Positions 8,793 to 17,038 of a DNA stretch of 64,000 bases are shown one piece after another. The first letter of the stretch is position 1. The number at the start of each line of letters is the position of its first letter. Source of the stretch: Pseudomonas sp. HR96 (lineage in GTDB: Bacteria; Pseudomonadota; Gammaproteobacteria; Pseudomonadales; Pseudomonadaceae); assembly GCF_034059295.1 (NCBI RefSeq), contig NZ_CP139141.1:558001-622000 (forward strand), in the 5' to 3' direction. The position numbers and the translations under genes were made by a program. The notes below the pieces were generated by a model. The model saw only the letters and a program-made list of their open reading frames with translations. It did no database searches and was not told the origin of the DNA.

Positions 8793-8799
8793 TCGCGGA

Positions 8800-9429
8800 T
8801 CACGCCAGCGGCTGGGTGCCTTGCATCGATGGTCGCTGGCTCACCTCGGCAAACCAGGCGGCCAGCTGCGGATAGCGCTCGCGCCAGGCCAGTTGCGGCT
8901 GGCGAAAGTCCAGGTAGCCCAGCGCGCAGGCCACGCCGATGCCGGCGATGTCGAAGTGACCGCCGAGCTCGGCGAGCGCCGACTGCTCGAGGTAGGCAAG
9001 GCCGCGCTCGATTTTCAGGGCCTGGTTGCCCAGCCACTGATCCCAGTGCTTTGGCTCGGGCCGCAGCGCCGTTTCGTAGCGGATCAACAACGCCGCATCG
9101 AGCACGCCGTCTGCCAGCGAGGCCAGGGTCAGGCGCCGCCAGCGTGAAGCCCCCGAGGTCGGCAACAGCGGCAGGCCGCCGTGCTGGCTGTCGAGGTACT
9201 CGCAGATCACCCGGCTGTCGTACAGCACTTCACCGTCGGCCAGCACCAGCGCAGGCAGTTTGCCCAACGGGTTCTCGCCGACCAGCGCCGGGTCCGGATT
9301 GACCGGTGTCGGTTGCGTCAGCTTGAGCTCGACGCGCGCCAGCTGGCCGGTTTCGGCCAGTAGCACACGCACCTTGCGGGCGAATGGCGACGCCGGGTTG
9401 GAGTACAGGGTCATGCTCGGTGCGGACAT
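8800..9429 (-). CDS. Glutathione S-transferase family protein
   Basis: A 209-residue cytosolic GST-fold protein. The N-terminal thioredoxin-like domain contains TLYSNPASPFARKVR (residues 7-21), the glutathione-site segment NPLGKLPAL and VLYDSRVICEYLD. The helical C-terminal domain ends SQRPSMQGTQPLA. Such proteins conjugate or reduce electrophiles with glutathione; the substrate cannot be read from sequence. An internal ATG at 9414 is an alternative start. It sits between a TonB receptor gene and an acyltransferase gene on the same strand, with no evident functional tie. Confidence 0.85.
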   Translation of the reverse strand: MSAPSMTLYSNPASPFARKVRVLLAETGQLARVELKLTQPTPVNPDPALVGENPLGKLPALVLADGEVLYDSRVICEYLDSQHGGLPLLPTSGASRWRRLTLASLADGVLDAALLIRYETALRPEPKHWDQWLGNQALKIERGLAYLEQSALAELGGHFDIAGIGVACALGYLDFRQPQLAWRERYPQLAAWFAEVSQRPSMQGTQPLA

Positions 9430-9473
9430 TGCCGGAACCTCGTCGGAATGGAGCTGCTAGTTATAGCACCGCC

Positions 9474-11909
9474 TCACCACTTGTAGTTGACGCTGGCCAT
9501 CACGTTGCGGCGGTCGCCGTAGTAGCAGTAGAAACCGTCACAGGTAGAGATGTACTCCTTGTCGAACACGTTGTTGGCGTTGATCGCCACGCTGGCGCCC
9601 TTGAAGGTGCTGCCCAGTACGCCGAGGTCGTAGTGCACGGCCGCGTCGTACAAGGTGTAGTCCGGAGTATGGCCGTCGGACTTGGCGCGCACGTAGGCCA
9701 GGCTGCCGATCGCCACGTTGTCGGTGGCACCGACGTAGCGCACGCCGAAGCCCATGCCGAAACCGTCGAGCCAGCCATTGTGCCAGGTGTAGTCGGCCCA
9801 GGCCGAGGCTTGATTTTCCGGGGTCAACGGCAGCGGACGGTTCTTGTCCAGGCTGTTGGTGGTCTTGGTCATCTTGCTGTTGGCGTAGGTGTAGGCGGCG
9901 GTCAGCTTGAGGTTCTCGTTGACGCTGCCGGTGGCCTCCAGTTCGAAGCCGCGCACCTTGACCTCACCCACTGGGGCGCTGATGCCGTTGTTGCTGGTGA
10001 CCACGATATTTTCGCGGGTCAGGTCGTAGGCGGCGGCCGTGAACAGCAGGTCGCTGCCCGGCGGCTGGTACTTGATGCCGGCTTCGTACTGCTTGCCGGT
10101 GCTTGGCTTGTAGGCCGCGCCGGCGGTGCCGCCGGCTTCGGGCTGGAACGACTCGGCGTAGGAGATGTAAGGGGTGATGCCATTGTCGAAGACGTAGCTG
10201 AGCGCGGCATTGCCGGTGAAGGCATGGTCGCGGCGGGTGTCCCGGGCGTCGTTGTCGTTGTAGAAGATCGAGTCGACCTTGGAGTAGTCCTCGCGGCCAC
10301 CCAAGGTCAGGCGCCATTGGTCGAGGGCCAGCTGGTCCTGGGCATAGAGACCGACGTCGTCGGTCTTCTGGTTGTAGTTGTTGTAGGCGGTGTAGCTGAC
10401 GTTGCCGAAGTCCTGGCCATAGATCGGGTTGATGATGTTGCTGGTCGGCGCGCTGCCGTACAACCACTTGTAGTTGTGGTTGATGTGCTGGTAGTCCAGG
10501 CCCAGCAATAACGTGTGGTCGATGGCGCCGGTGCTGAAGTTGGCCTGCAGGTTGTTATCGACGGCGAACTGGCTGATGTCTTCGTTGACCACGTTGGCGC
10601 CGCGGGCGACGGTGCCGTCGTCGGCCACCGAGCCGTAGTAACCGCCGGCGGTGATGGCCTGGAACGATAGATCGCTCTTGGTGTAGCGCAGGTTCTGGCG
10701 GAACTGCCAGACGTCGTTGAAGCGATGCTCGAAGGCATAGCCCAGCGCGTAATAGGTCTTGTCGTAGAACTCCCAGTTCGGGTCGCCAAGGTTCTCGTGG
10801 TACTTCACGGTGCCGGCCGGCGTTGCCAGCTTGGTGCCTTGCAGCGGCAGGAACTGGCTGGTGATGCCGGTATCGTCGCGGGTGAACTGGCTGAGGAAGG
10901 TCAGGCGGGTGTCGGTATCGATGTTCCAGGTCAGGCTGGGGGCGATGTTGTAGCGCTTGTCATCGACGTGGTCGACCGAGGTGTTGGCGTCGCGCACGAC
11001 GCCGCTGACCCGGTACAGGAACTTGCCTTCGTCGTCGATCGGGCCGGTGCTGTCGAAGCTGATCTGCTTGCGCTGGTAGCTGCCGATCTGCATCTGCACT
11101 TCGTGGCTGGCGGTGTCTTCTGGGCGCCGGCTGACCATGTCGAGCAGGCCGCCGGGCGGCGTCTGGCCGTAGATCGACGAGGCCGGGCCGCGCAGCAGGG
11201 CGATGCGCTCCAGGTCCCAGGTTTCTTCCTTGGGCATCACGTAGGCGCCCTTGGGCAGCGGAAGGCCGTCGAGGAACTGGGTGGGCTCGAAGCCGCGCAC
11301 CTTAAGCCAGTCGGCACGCGAGTCGCTGCCATAGCTGCTGGCGATCACGCCTGGCATGTAGCGCAGGGCGTCGTCGAGGTTCTGCACGGCGCGGTCGGTC
11401 ATCTGCGCGCGGGTGATCACCGACACCGAGCGCGGGATTTCCGCCAGGGCAGTGTCGGTCTTGGTGCCAGCGGCAGTACGCGTGGCCCGGTAGCCGGAGA
11501 CGGCGCCCCAGGCGCTTTCACTGTCGGCGCTGGAATTGATCTGGGTCTCCGGTAGCGCCAGCGTCCCTTGTGGAATCGCTACCAAGGTAAAAGTCCCGCT
11601 GGCGCCTTGCTGCAGCTGCAGGCCGCTGCCGTTGAGCGCGGCGCTCAGTGCGCCGATGCCGTTGTACTGGCCGTGCACGGGTGCCGAGGTCTTGCCGGCG
11701 GCCAGCGACGGGTTCAGCGCCAGGGTCAGGCCGGCCTGGCTGGCGATCTGGTTCAGGGTGCTGGCCAGGGGGCCGGCGGGCAGATCGTAGGCCCGCGAAG
11801 CACTGGCCTGGTCGACGGCGTAGGCCACGGTGGCCACCGACGGCAGGGCCAGGGCAATGGCGGCGGCCATCAGGCTGGGGCGAAGCAGGGCGTGCAACGA
11901 GCGGGACAT
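9474..11909 (-). CDS. TonB-dependent siderophore receptor with STN signalling domain (ferrichrome type)
   Basis: An 811-residue outer-membrane transducer. It has a signal peptide (MSRSLHALLRPSLMAAAIAL, cleavage near AYA at residue 31) and a periplasmic STN domain at about 40-105 (AYDLPAGPLASTLNQIASQA). A plug follows from about 150 (IPRSVSVITRAQM, DDALRYMPGV, KVRGF, GPASSIYGQTPPGG). The 22-strand barrel ends RRNVMASVNYKW with terminal Trp. The STN domain plus the adjacent FecR- and FecI-like genes show cell-surface signalling: ligand binding outside induces its own transcription. The TPPGGLLDMVSRRP plug signature resembles FhuA/FiuA ferrichrome receptors, so a hydroxamate ligand is likely but not proven. 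Confidence 0.88.
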   Translation of the reverse strand: MSRSLHALLRPSLMAAAIALALPSVATVAYAVDQASASRAYDLPAGPLASTLNQIASQAGLTLALNPSLAAGKTSAPVHGQYNGIGALSAALNGSGLQLQQGASGTFTLVAIPQGTLALPETQINSSADSESAWGAVSGYRATRTAAGTKTDTALAEIPRSVSVITRAQMTDRAVQNLDDALRYMPGVIASSYGSDSRADWLKVRGFEPTQFLDGLPLPKGAYVMPKEETWDLERIALLRGPASSIYGQTPPGGLLDMVSRRPEDTASHEVQMQIGSYQRKQISFDSTGPIDDEGKFLYRVSGVVRDANTSVDHVDDKRYNIAPSLTWNIDTDTRLTFLSQFTRDDTGITSQFLPLQGTKLATPAGTVKYHENLGDPNWEFYDKTYYALGYAFEHRFNDVWQFRQNLRYTKSDLSFQAITAGGYYGSVADDGTVARGANVVNEDISQFAVDNNLQANFSTGAIDHTLLLGLDYQHINHNYKWLYGSAPTSNIINPIYGQDFGNVSYTAYNNYNQKTDDVGLYAQDQLALDQWRLTLGGREDYSKVDSIFYNDNDARDTRRDHAFTGNAALSYVFDNGITPYISYAESFQPEAGGTAGAAYKPSTGKQYEAGIKYQPPGSDLLFTAAAYDLTRENIVVTSNNGISAPVGEVKVRGFELEATGSVNENLKLTAAYTYANSKMTKTTNSLDKNRPLPLTPENQASAWADYTWHNGWLDGFGMGFGVRYVGATDNVAIGSLAYVRAKSDGHTPDYTLYDAAVHYDLGVLGSTFKGASVAINANNVFDKEYISTCDGFYCYYGDRRNVMASVNYKW

Positions 11910-12058
11910 GGAACGGCTCCGGTAACAGGAATAAGACGTATTGCCTCAGTGCCGGACGAGATCCAGAAAGTGATAGGGCTGGTTGAAAATAATTTCGATT
12001 AAGAATTGGGGCGTGAGGTGTGGCCCTGACCGAATCGAAAGACCTACTCCGCTCGCAA

Positions 12059-13018
12059 CTACCGCGCGCCCACCGTCGTCCACCAGCGGGTGTGCTGGTC
12101 GATCCTGACCGGCAGGGTCGGCAGCAGCGCCTGCAGCGCCAGGTCGGTGTCTTTGAGCGGGAAGCTGCCCGTGATGCGCAGGTCGGCGACTTCCGGCCTG
12201 GCCGCCAGGTAGCCGCTGCGGTAGCGGGCCAGTTCGTCAAGCAGGTCGGCCAGGCGCGCGTTGTCGACCACCAGCATGCCGCGGGTCCAGGCATCGCTGC
12301 CGGGGGGCAGGGCGCTGACGGCGTCCAGTTGATCGTCGTGCATCAGCAATTGCTGGCCCTGCTGCACTACCTGCTCGCTGCCGATGTTGCGCGGCTTGGC
12401 TGCCACAGCCGATTGCAGCACGCCGAGCAGGGTGCCGCGGGCTTCACGGCGCACCAGAAAGCGCGTGCCCATTGGCCGCAGCGAGCCATTGACGGTCTCG
12501 ACGATCAAGGGCCGCGCTTCGCCGTCGCGGTGGCCGGTCTGCACGAGGATTTCGCCGGCGCGCAGCACGATCAGGCGGCGTTGGGCATCGAAGCGGATGT
12601 CGACGGCGCTGTGGGTATTGAGCTCGATGCGCGTGCCGTCTTCCAGTTGCAGCAGGCGCTGTTCGCCGGTGGCGGTGCGCTGGTCGGCCAGCCAGTAGTC
12701 GATCGGCAGCACGCGTGCGCCGAAGAAAAGCGCCAGACCCGCCGCGAGCAGCACCGCCAGGCTGCTGCCCCCAAGCTTGCGCAGCTGCCGGCGCAGGCCG
12801 TCGCGCGGTGCCAGCAGGGCCTTGCGGGCCGGCCCCGCAGCGGCATTGAAGCGCACGTCGATCAGGTTCAGCTGATGCCAGGCGCGGGCGTGCTCCTCGT
12901 CGGCCGCATGCCAGCGCTCGAACTCGGCGCGCGCCTGTCCGGCACGCGGCTCGTCGTCCAGGGTCAGCTGCCAGGCGATGGCGGCGTCGAGCACCCGGGA
13001 CGACACCGGGCGACTCAT
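12059..13018 (-). CDS. FecR-family anti-sigma/transmembrane signal transducer
   Basis: A 319-residue regulator. The cytoplasmic N-terminus (AIAWQLTLDDEPRAGQARAE, about 12-55) is the FecR anti-sigma domain with the conserved FERWHAADEEHARAW block. One membrane helix lies near 85-104 (SLAVLLAAGLALFFGARV). The periplasmic FecR domain includes GEQRLLQLEDGTRIELNT and RPMGTRFLVR, followed by an STN-like end. It should relay the state of the receptor encoded at 9474-11909 to the sigma factor encoded just upstream. Its ATG overlaps the sigma gene stop in ATGA. Confidence 0.92.
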   Translation of the reverse strand: MSRPVSSRVLDAAIAWQLTLDDEPRAGQARAEFERWHAADEEHARAWHQLNLIDVRFNAAAGPARKALLAPRDGLRRQLRKLGGSSLAVLLAAGLALFFGARVLPIDYWLADQRTATGEQRLLQLEDGTRIELNTHSAVDIRFDAQRRLIVLRAGEILVQTGHRDGEARPLIVETVNGSLRPMGTRFLVRREARGTLLGVLQSAVAAKPRNIGSEQVVQQGQQLLMHDDQLDAVSALPPGSDAWTRGMLVVDNARLADLLDELARYRSGYLAARPEVADLRITGSFPLKDTDLALQALLPTLPVRIDQHTRWWTTVGAR

Positions 13019-13587
13019 GTCGGCTCACCGTACAACGCCACGTAGCATTGGCGCATGCCCTGGGCCAGGTATTGGCGCACCCGCGGCACCGAAACGCCCA
13101 GGCGCTCGGCGATCTCGGCATGGCCGAGGCCGTCCACCCGGCTGTGCAGAAACGCCGCGCGGGCCTTGCTCGACAGCTGCCCGAGCAAACGGTCGATGGC
13201 CTGCAGGTCTTCGAGAATCAGATGCTGTTCTTGCGGGGACGGCTGTTGTTCTTCGGGCAGGCTCGCCAGTTCGGCGAGGTAGGTCTGCTCCAGCGCAGCA
13301 CGGCGAAAATGGTCGAACAGCAGCCCTTTGGCCACGGCCAGCAGGAAGGCTCGAGGTTCACGCGGGCAGTTCAGCTGCTCGCGCCCGAGCAGGCGCACGA
13401 AGGTGTCCTGGCTCAGGTCCTCGGCGCGCTGCGCACAGGCGATATTGCGCCGCAGCCAGGTCAGCAGCCAGCTGCGATGATCGCGGTAGAGGCTGGCGAT
13501 CAGGTCGCTGCGCTCGAGCGGGCTGCTCTCGAAGGCCGTGCGTGGCAACTCGCTGTGAGGGCTCTGGGCGCGTGACAAGGCATTCAC
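13015..13587 (-). CDS. FecI-type iron-starvation ECF sigma factor
   Basis: A 190-residue ECF sigma factor. Region 2 (SLYRDHRSWLLTWLRRNI, QRAEDLSQDTFVRLL) spans about residues 32-75 and region 4 (LSSKARAAFLHSRVDGLGHA, EIAERLGVSVPRVRQYLAQG) about 135-180. It forms an operon with the FecR gene (4-bp overlap), and the receptor gene follows. The FecI paradigm predicts that it transcribes the receptor gene when the siderophore is present. A candidate Fur box lies immediately upstream, consistent with expression only under iron limitation. Confidence 0.9.
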   Translation of the reverse strand: MNALSRAQSPHSELPRTAFESSPLERSDLIASLYRDHRSWLLTWLRRNIACAQRAEDLSQDTFVRLLGREQLNCPREPRAFLLAVAKGLLFDHFRRAALEQTYLAELASLPEEQQPSPQEQHLILEDLQAIDRLLGQLSSKARAAFLHSRVDGLGHAEIAERLGVSVPRVRQYLAQGMRQCYVALYGEPT

Positions 13588-13594
13588 CGGAAGG

Positions 13595-13613
13595 GATAAC
13601 GAGAACTATTCCG
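13595..13613 (-). promoter_or_regulatory. Candidate Fur box upstream of the FecI-type sigma gene
   Basis: GATAACGAGAACTATTCCG agrees with the 19-bp Fur consensus GATAATGATAATCATTATC at 12 of 19 positions. It lies 8-26 bp before the sigma gene start, the usual location for iron-repressed FecI-type genes. Confidence 0.45.
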
Positions 13614-13666
13614 GATTGTTGCAGAGCCGCAGGGGCGGCGCAATCGACACTCGTCGCTATTTGCCA

Positions 13667-14374
13667 TTAAAGGCCTGGTGCCAGCTGTCGTCGCCGCCAC
13701 TGGCCCAGGCGCTCCAGCAAATGCTGCGGGCTGTCCAGGCCCTGACGGCGCGCATGGCTGAGCAGGATCAGCATCAGCTCGGCGGTGACCAGGGCGTCGG
13801 CCGCGGCATGATGGCGCTCCCCGGCCTGCAGGCCGAAGCGCTCGGCCCATTGGTCGAGCCCGGCGCCGCGCAGGCCGATGTCCGGCAGCAGCAGCGGCGC
13901 CAGCTCGGCCACATCGATCAGGCTGGCTTCCCAGCGGTGGCCCAGGTGCTGCTTGAAGGCGCGCGCCAGCATGCGTTGGTCGAACGGCGCGTGGAACGCC
14001 AGCAGCGGGCTGTCGCCGACGAATTCGAGAAACTCCACCAGCACCTCGGCCGGCTCGCGCCCGGCGGCCAGCGCGCTGGGGCCCAGGCCGTGAAACAACA
14101 CGCTGGGCCCGGCGCAGGGCTTGGTGTGCAGGAACGTCTGTTCGAACTGTTGGGAGAAGTCGATGGCGCCGTCCTCGATGACCACCGCGCCGATCGCCAG
14201 CACCTCGTCACGCTGCAGGTCCAGGCCGGTGGTTTCCACGTCCACCACCACCCAGCGCTGCCCGCGCAGGTTGCAGGCTGCGGGCGGGGCAGGCGGCGGC
14301 AGGGCGGCCAGGCGCTGCTGCAGCGATTCGTCGAGCGGCACGGCCGGCTTGCGCCACCAGTCCAGCAGGCTCAC
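13667..14374 (-). CDS. DnaQ-like 3'-5' exonuclease
   Basis: A 235-residue DEDD exonuclease. Exo I is WVVVDVETTGLD (Asp/Glu near residue 44), Exo II is LLAFHAPFDQRML near 128 and Exo III is ERHHAAADALVTAEL near 190, giving the DEDDh set. It resembles the DNA polymerase III epsilon proofreading domain. The start is a GTG at 14374 that overlaps the upstream gene's TGA (GTGA); in-frame upstream sequence belongs to that gene. The tight coupling with a CBS/DUF294 protein is typical of a conserved Pseudomonas pair whose joint role is not known to me. Confidence 0.85.
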   Translation of the reverse strand: MSLLDWWRKPAVPLDESLQQRLAALPPPAPPAACNLRGQRWVVVDVETTGLDLQRDEVLAIGAVVIEDGAIDFSQQFEQTFLHTKPCAGPSVLFHGLGPSALAAGREPAEVLVEFLEFVGDSPLLAFHAPFDQRMLARAFKQHLGHRWEASLIDVAELAPLLLPDIGLRGAGLDQWAERFGLQAGERHHAAADALVTAELMLILLSHARRQGLDSPQHLLERLGQWRRRQLAPGL

Positions 14375-16308
14375 AGCTGGTACCTCAGGCTCAGGCTGGC
14401 TTGCAGGCGCTGGGCCTGGCGCAGGGATTCGCGCAGGATGCGCCGGTCCAGGTGGTTGAGGCTGTCGGGGTCCAGGCGGTTGGACAACGGCAGGTTCTGC
14501 CGGCTCTGCAGCTGGTGCTGCTGCATGCGCGTCTGCTGGATGAAATGGTAGGCCTCCTCGTAGGCGGCGCCGTCCTGGGCGTCGATGACCTCGCGCAGCA
14601 CCAGTTCGCGCAGGCGTTGCAAGGTGTTGGTGGCTTCGACGCCGTGGGCCAGGGCCAGCAGCCGGGCACCGTCGACGAAGGGCATCAGGCCCTGGGCCTT
14701 GAGGTCGAGGGTGGCGGTGCGCTCGCTGGCCTTTCTGCTCAGCACGAAATCGCGAAAGCGGCCCACTGGGGGCTTCTGGCGCAGGGCGTTGTCGGCCAGC
14801 AGGCGCTGGAACAGCCGGTTGTCGGCGACCTGGGCGAGGATTTCGCGGCGCAGCTGGGCGCACCCCTGCTCGGCGCCCCAGACCACCCGCAGGTCGAAAT
14901 AGATGCTCGAGCCGAGCAGGTTCTCCGGCGTGGCCTCGCGGATGAAACCTGCGAAGCGCCGCGACCACTCGGCCTGGGACAGGCACAACTGCGGGTTGCC
15001 GGCCATGATGTTGCCCTGGCACAGGCTGAAGCCGCAGCGCGCCAGGCTGGCGTTGATCTGCTGCGCCAGGGGCAGCAGCCGCCCGCGCAGTTCGGCGGCG
15101 TGCACCGCATCGCGCGCCTCGAAGAAGATGCCGTTGTCCTGATCGGTCAGCAGGGTCTGCTCGCCGCGTCCTTCGCTGCCAAAGCACAGCCAGCTGAACG
15201 GTACGCCGGGGTCGCCGTGTTCGGCCAGGGTCAGCTCGATCACCCGGCTCACCGTCTGGTCGTTGAGCAGGGTGATGATGCGAGTGATCTGGGTGGAAGA
15301 GGCACCATGGGCGAGCATGCGCTCCACCAGCTGCCCGATGTCGCCGCGCACCGCCTCCAGCAGGTCGAGCCCGGGAGCGTTGCGGATGGTGCGGGCCAGG
15401 TGGACCAGGTCGACCCGTTGCAGCGAGAACAGGTCACGCTCGGAGATCACCCCGCACAGGCGTTCGTCACGCACCAGGCAGACATGGGCGATGGTCCGTT
15501 CGGTCATCGCCACGGCGGCATCGAAGGCGCTGGCGTCGGGGCTGAGGGCAAAGGGTTTCTGGGTCATGCAGCGGGCGATCGGCTGGTCGAAGTCGCTGTG
15601 GCCGTCGGCGACCACCTGGCGCAGGTCGCGCAGGGTGAAGATACCCAGCGGCCGCTTGTGCGGGTCGACGATCACGATGCTGCCGACCTGTTGCCGATGC
15701 ATGGCCGCCACCGCCTGGCGCAGTGGGGTGTCGCCGCTGCAGGTGACCGGCTGGCGCAGGGCCAGTTCGCCCAGGCGAGTATTCAGCGAATACTGATTGC
15801 CGAGGGTTTCCACGGCTTGGCGCTGCACCTCGCGGTTGACCTGGTCGAGCAGGCTGCTGACCCCGCGCAGGGCAAAGTTGCGAAACGGCCCGGAGAGGGT
15901 CATCAGGCGGGCGAAGGCGGCTCTGGGCAGTTGCAGGCAGAAGGTGTCGAGGCCGGCCAGGTGTTCGGTACGGGTCGCCCGCTCACCGAGCAGGGCTGCC
16001 AGCGGGAAGCACTCGCCGCTGGCGATCTCGAACGTGGTCTCGCTGCCGCGTCGGGCGCTGTGCGGTCGTTCGCCGACCACGCTGCCCTGCTTGACGATGT
16101 AGAAGTGCGCGACCGGACCGTCGGTCGGCTTGATGATGCTCTCGCCGGCCGCATAGAAACGCAGCTGGCACTGCTCCACCAGGAAGGCCAGATGTGCGGC
16201 CTCCATCTGGTTGAACGGCGCGAAACGTTGCAGAAAAACCAGCGTTGCATGGATATTCTGCAGCACCGCGGTCTTGCCCGCCTGGGCGAAGGCGTCCGTC
16301 TTGCGCAT
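14371..16308 (-). CDS. cNMP-binding / CBS / DUF294 putative nucleotidyltransferase
   Basis: A 645-residue multidomain signalling protein. It has a cyclic-nucleotide-binding-like domain at about 30-150 (YAAGESIIKPTDGPVAHFYI) and two CBS repeats at about 185-300 (VGSIVIVDPHKRPLGIFTLR and HVCLVRDERLCGVISERDLF). A DUF294 nucleotidyltransferase-like domain follows with GSEGRGEQTLLTDQDNG near 380, and a DUF294 C-terminal helical domain. The GS...D.D pattern is that of GlnD/MNT-type nucleotidyltransferases. Substrate and partner are unknown; ligand binding to the CBS and cNMP domains presumably regulates it. It is divergent from the response regulator gene at 16505. Confidence 0.85.
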   Translation of the reverse strand: MRKTDAFAQAGKTAVLQNIHATLVFLQRFAPFNQMEAAHLAFLVEQCQLRFYAAGESIIKPTDGPVAHFYIVKQGSVVGERPHSARRGSETTFEIASGECFPLAALLGERATRTEHLAGLDTFCLQLPRAAFARLMTLSGPFRNFALRGVSSLLDQVNREVQRQAVETLGNQYSLNTRLGELALRQPVTCSGDTPLRQAVAAMHRQQVGSIVIVDPHKRPLGIFTLRDLRQVVADGHSDFDQPIARCMTQKPFALSPDASAFDAAVAMTERTIAHVCLVRDERLCGVISERDLFSLQRVDLVHLARTIRNAPGLDLLEAVRGDIGQLVERMLAHGASSTQITRIITLLNDQTVSRVIELTLAEHGDPGVPFSWLCFGSEGRGEQTLLTDQDNGIFFEARDAVHAAELRGRLLPLAQQINASLARCGFSLCQGNIMAGNPQLCLSQAEWSRRFAGFIREATPENLLGSSIYFDLRVVWGAEQGCAQLRREILAQVADNRLFQRLLADNALRQKPPVGRFRDFVLSRKASERTATLDLKAQGLMPFVDGARLLALAHGVEATNTLQRLRELVLREVIDAQDGAAYEEAYHFIQQTRMQQHQLQSRQNLPLSNRLDPDSLNHLDRRILRESLRQAQRLQASLSLRYQL

Positions 16309-16504
16309 GGCTGAGCCACCGTTTTAATTGTTGTGCAGCCATGGTCGACCTCAAGGGCGCGGGTGCCCATTGGACGTAAGTCTAAAAAAATACTTCAAGA
16401 ACCGTGCAATCATCCGCATCATGCAGGGTCTAGAGCATCGATCCGATGAAGTGCGACGAGGCGGTTCTCGATGCTTCGGGTCAGAATCAGGTGATGAAAG
16501 GCGC

Positions 16505-16948
16505 ATGTCCGATCACAATATCTTGAGCGAAGCGGAGCTGCAGGCACTGAATGCCGCGATGAATGCGGGCGATCAGCCGCCGTTGGGTGCGCTGGTGGTC
16601 GACGACCATCCGCAGACCCGCGAGACCCTCGCCGAAATACTTTTCCTGCACGGCATCTCCTGCACCACCGCAGCGAGCGCTGTGGAGGCGCTCGAGCGTC
16701 TGCGCCTGGACAAAAGCATCGGCCTGCTCATCACCGACCTGCGCATGGCCCCCGACAGCGGGCTGGACCTGATCCGCGAGATTCGCGAGTCGGACCGCGC
16801 GGCCCTGCCGATCATCATCATGTCGGGCGACGCCGGGGTGAAGGACGCCATCGCGGCGATGCACCTGAGCGTGGTGGATTTCCTGCTCAAGCCCATCGAT
16901 GCCAACCTGCTGGTGACGTTGGCGAAGCGGGAGTTGGGCGTGGTCTGA
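16505..16948 (+). CDS. Stand-alone response regulator receiver protein
   Basis: A 147-residue protein with a single REC domain (about residues 28-145) and no output domain. Key residues are visible: acidic pair in ALVVDDHPQT near 32, phospho-acceptor Asp in LLITDLRMAP near 77, conserved Ser in IIIMSGDAG and Lys in FLLKPID near 130. A 27-residue N-terminal tail precedes it. The ATG at 16505 is chosen for the start of recognisable sequence with GAAAGG just upstream; in-frame codons extend further upstream without family features. No cognate kinase gene is adjacent, so it may work in a phosphorelay or by protein contact. Confidence 0.82.
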   Translation: MSDHNILSEAELQALNAAMNAGDQPPLGALVVDDHPQTRETLAEILFLHGISCTTAASAVEALERLRLDKSIGLLITDLRMAPDSGLDLIREIRESDRAALPIIIMSGDAGVKDAIAAMHLSVVDFLLKPIDANLLVTLAKRELGVV

Positions 16949-16965
16949 CTGGCGCGGCCAAACAT

Positions 16966-17034
16966 CTCGGGGGCTCTGCTCCCTCCGCCCATGGGCTGCC
17001 ATCAGCCGTGGAGGGAGGGGGCAGCGCCCCCGAG
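16966..17034. terminator. Long hairpin between convergent response regulator and glcB genes
   Basis: The arm CTCGGGGGCT...CTCCCTCC (16966-16986) pairs with 17010-17034 (GGAGGGAGGGGGCAGCGCC then CCCGAG), with a few bulges. It sits exactly in the gap between convergent stops at 16948 and 17039, so a shared terminator is likely. The core CTCGGGGGCT recurs near 34800. Confidence 0.6.
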
Positions 17035-17038
17035 TTTG

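Noticed and set aside
11972..11997. FecI-like promoter (CGAAAT-N16-TATC) ahead of the TonB receptor
   Set aside because: Resemblance to the FecI/FpvI consensus is too weak and several alternative alignments are equally good.
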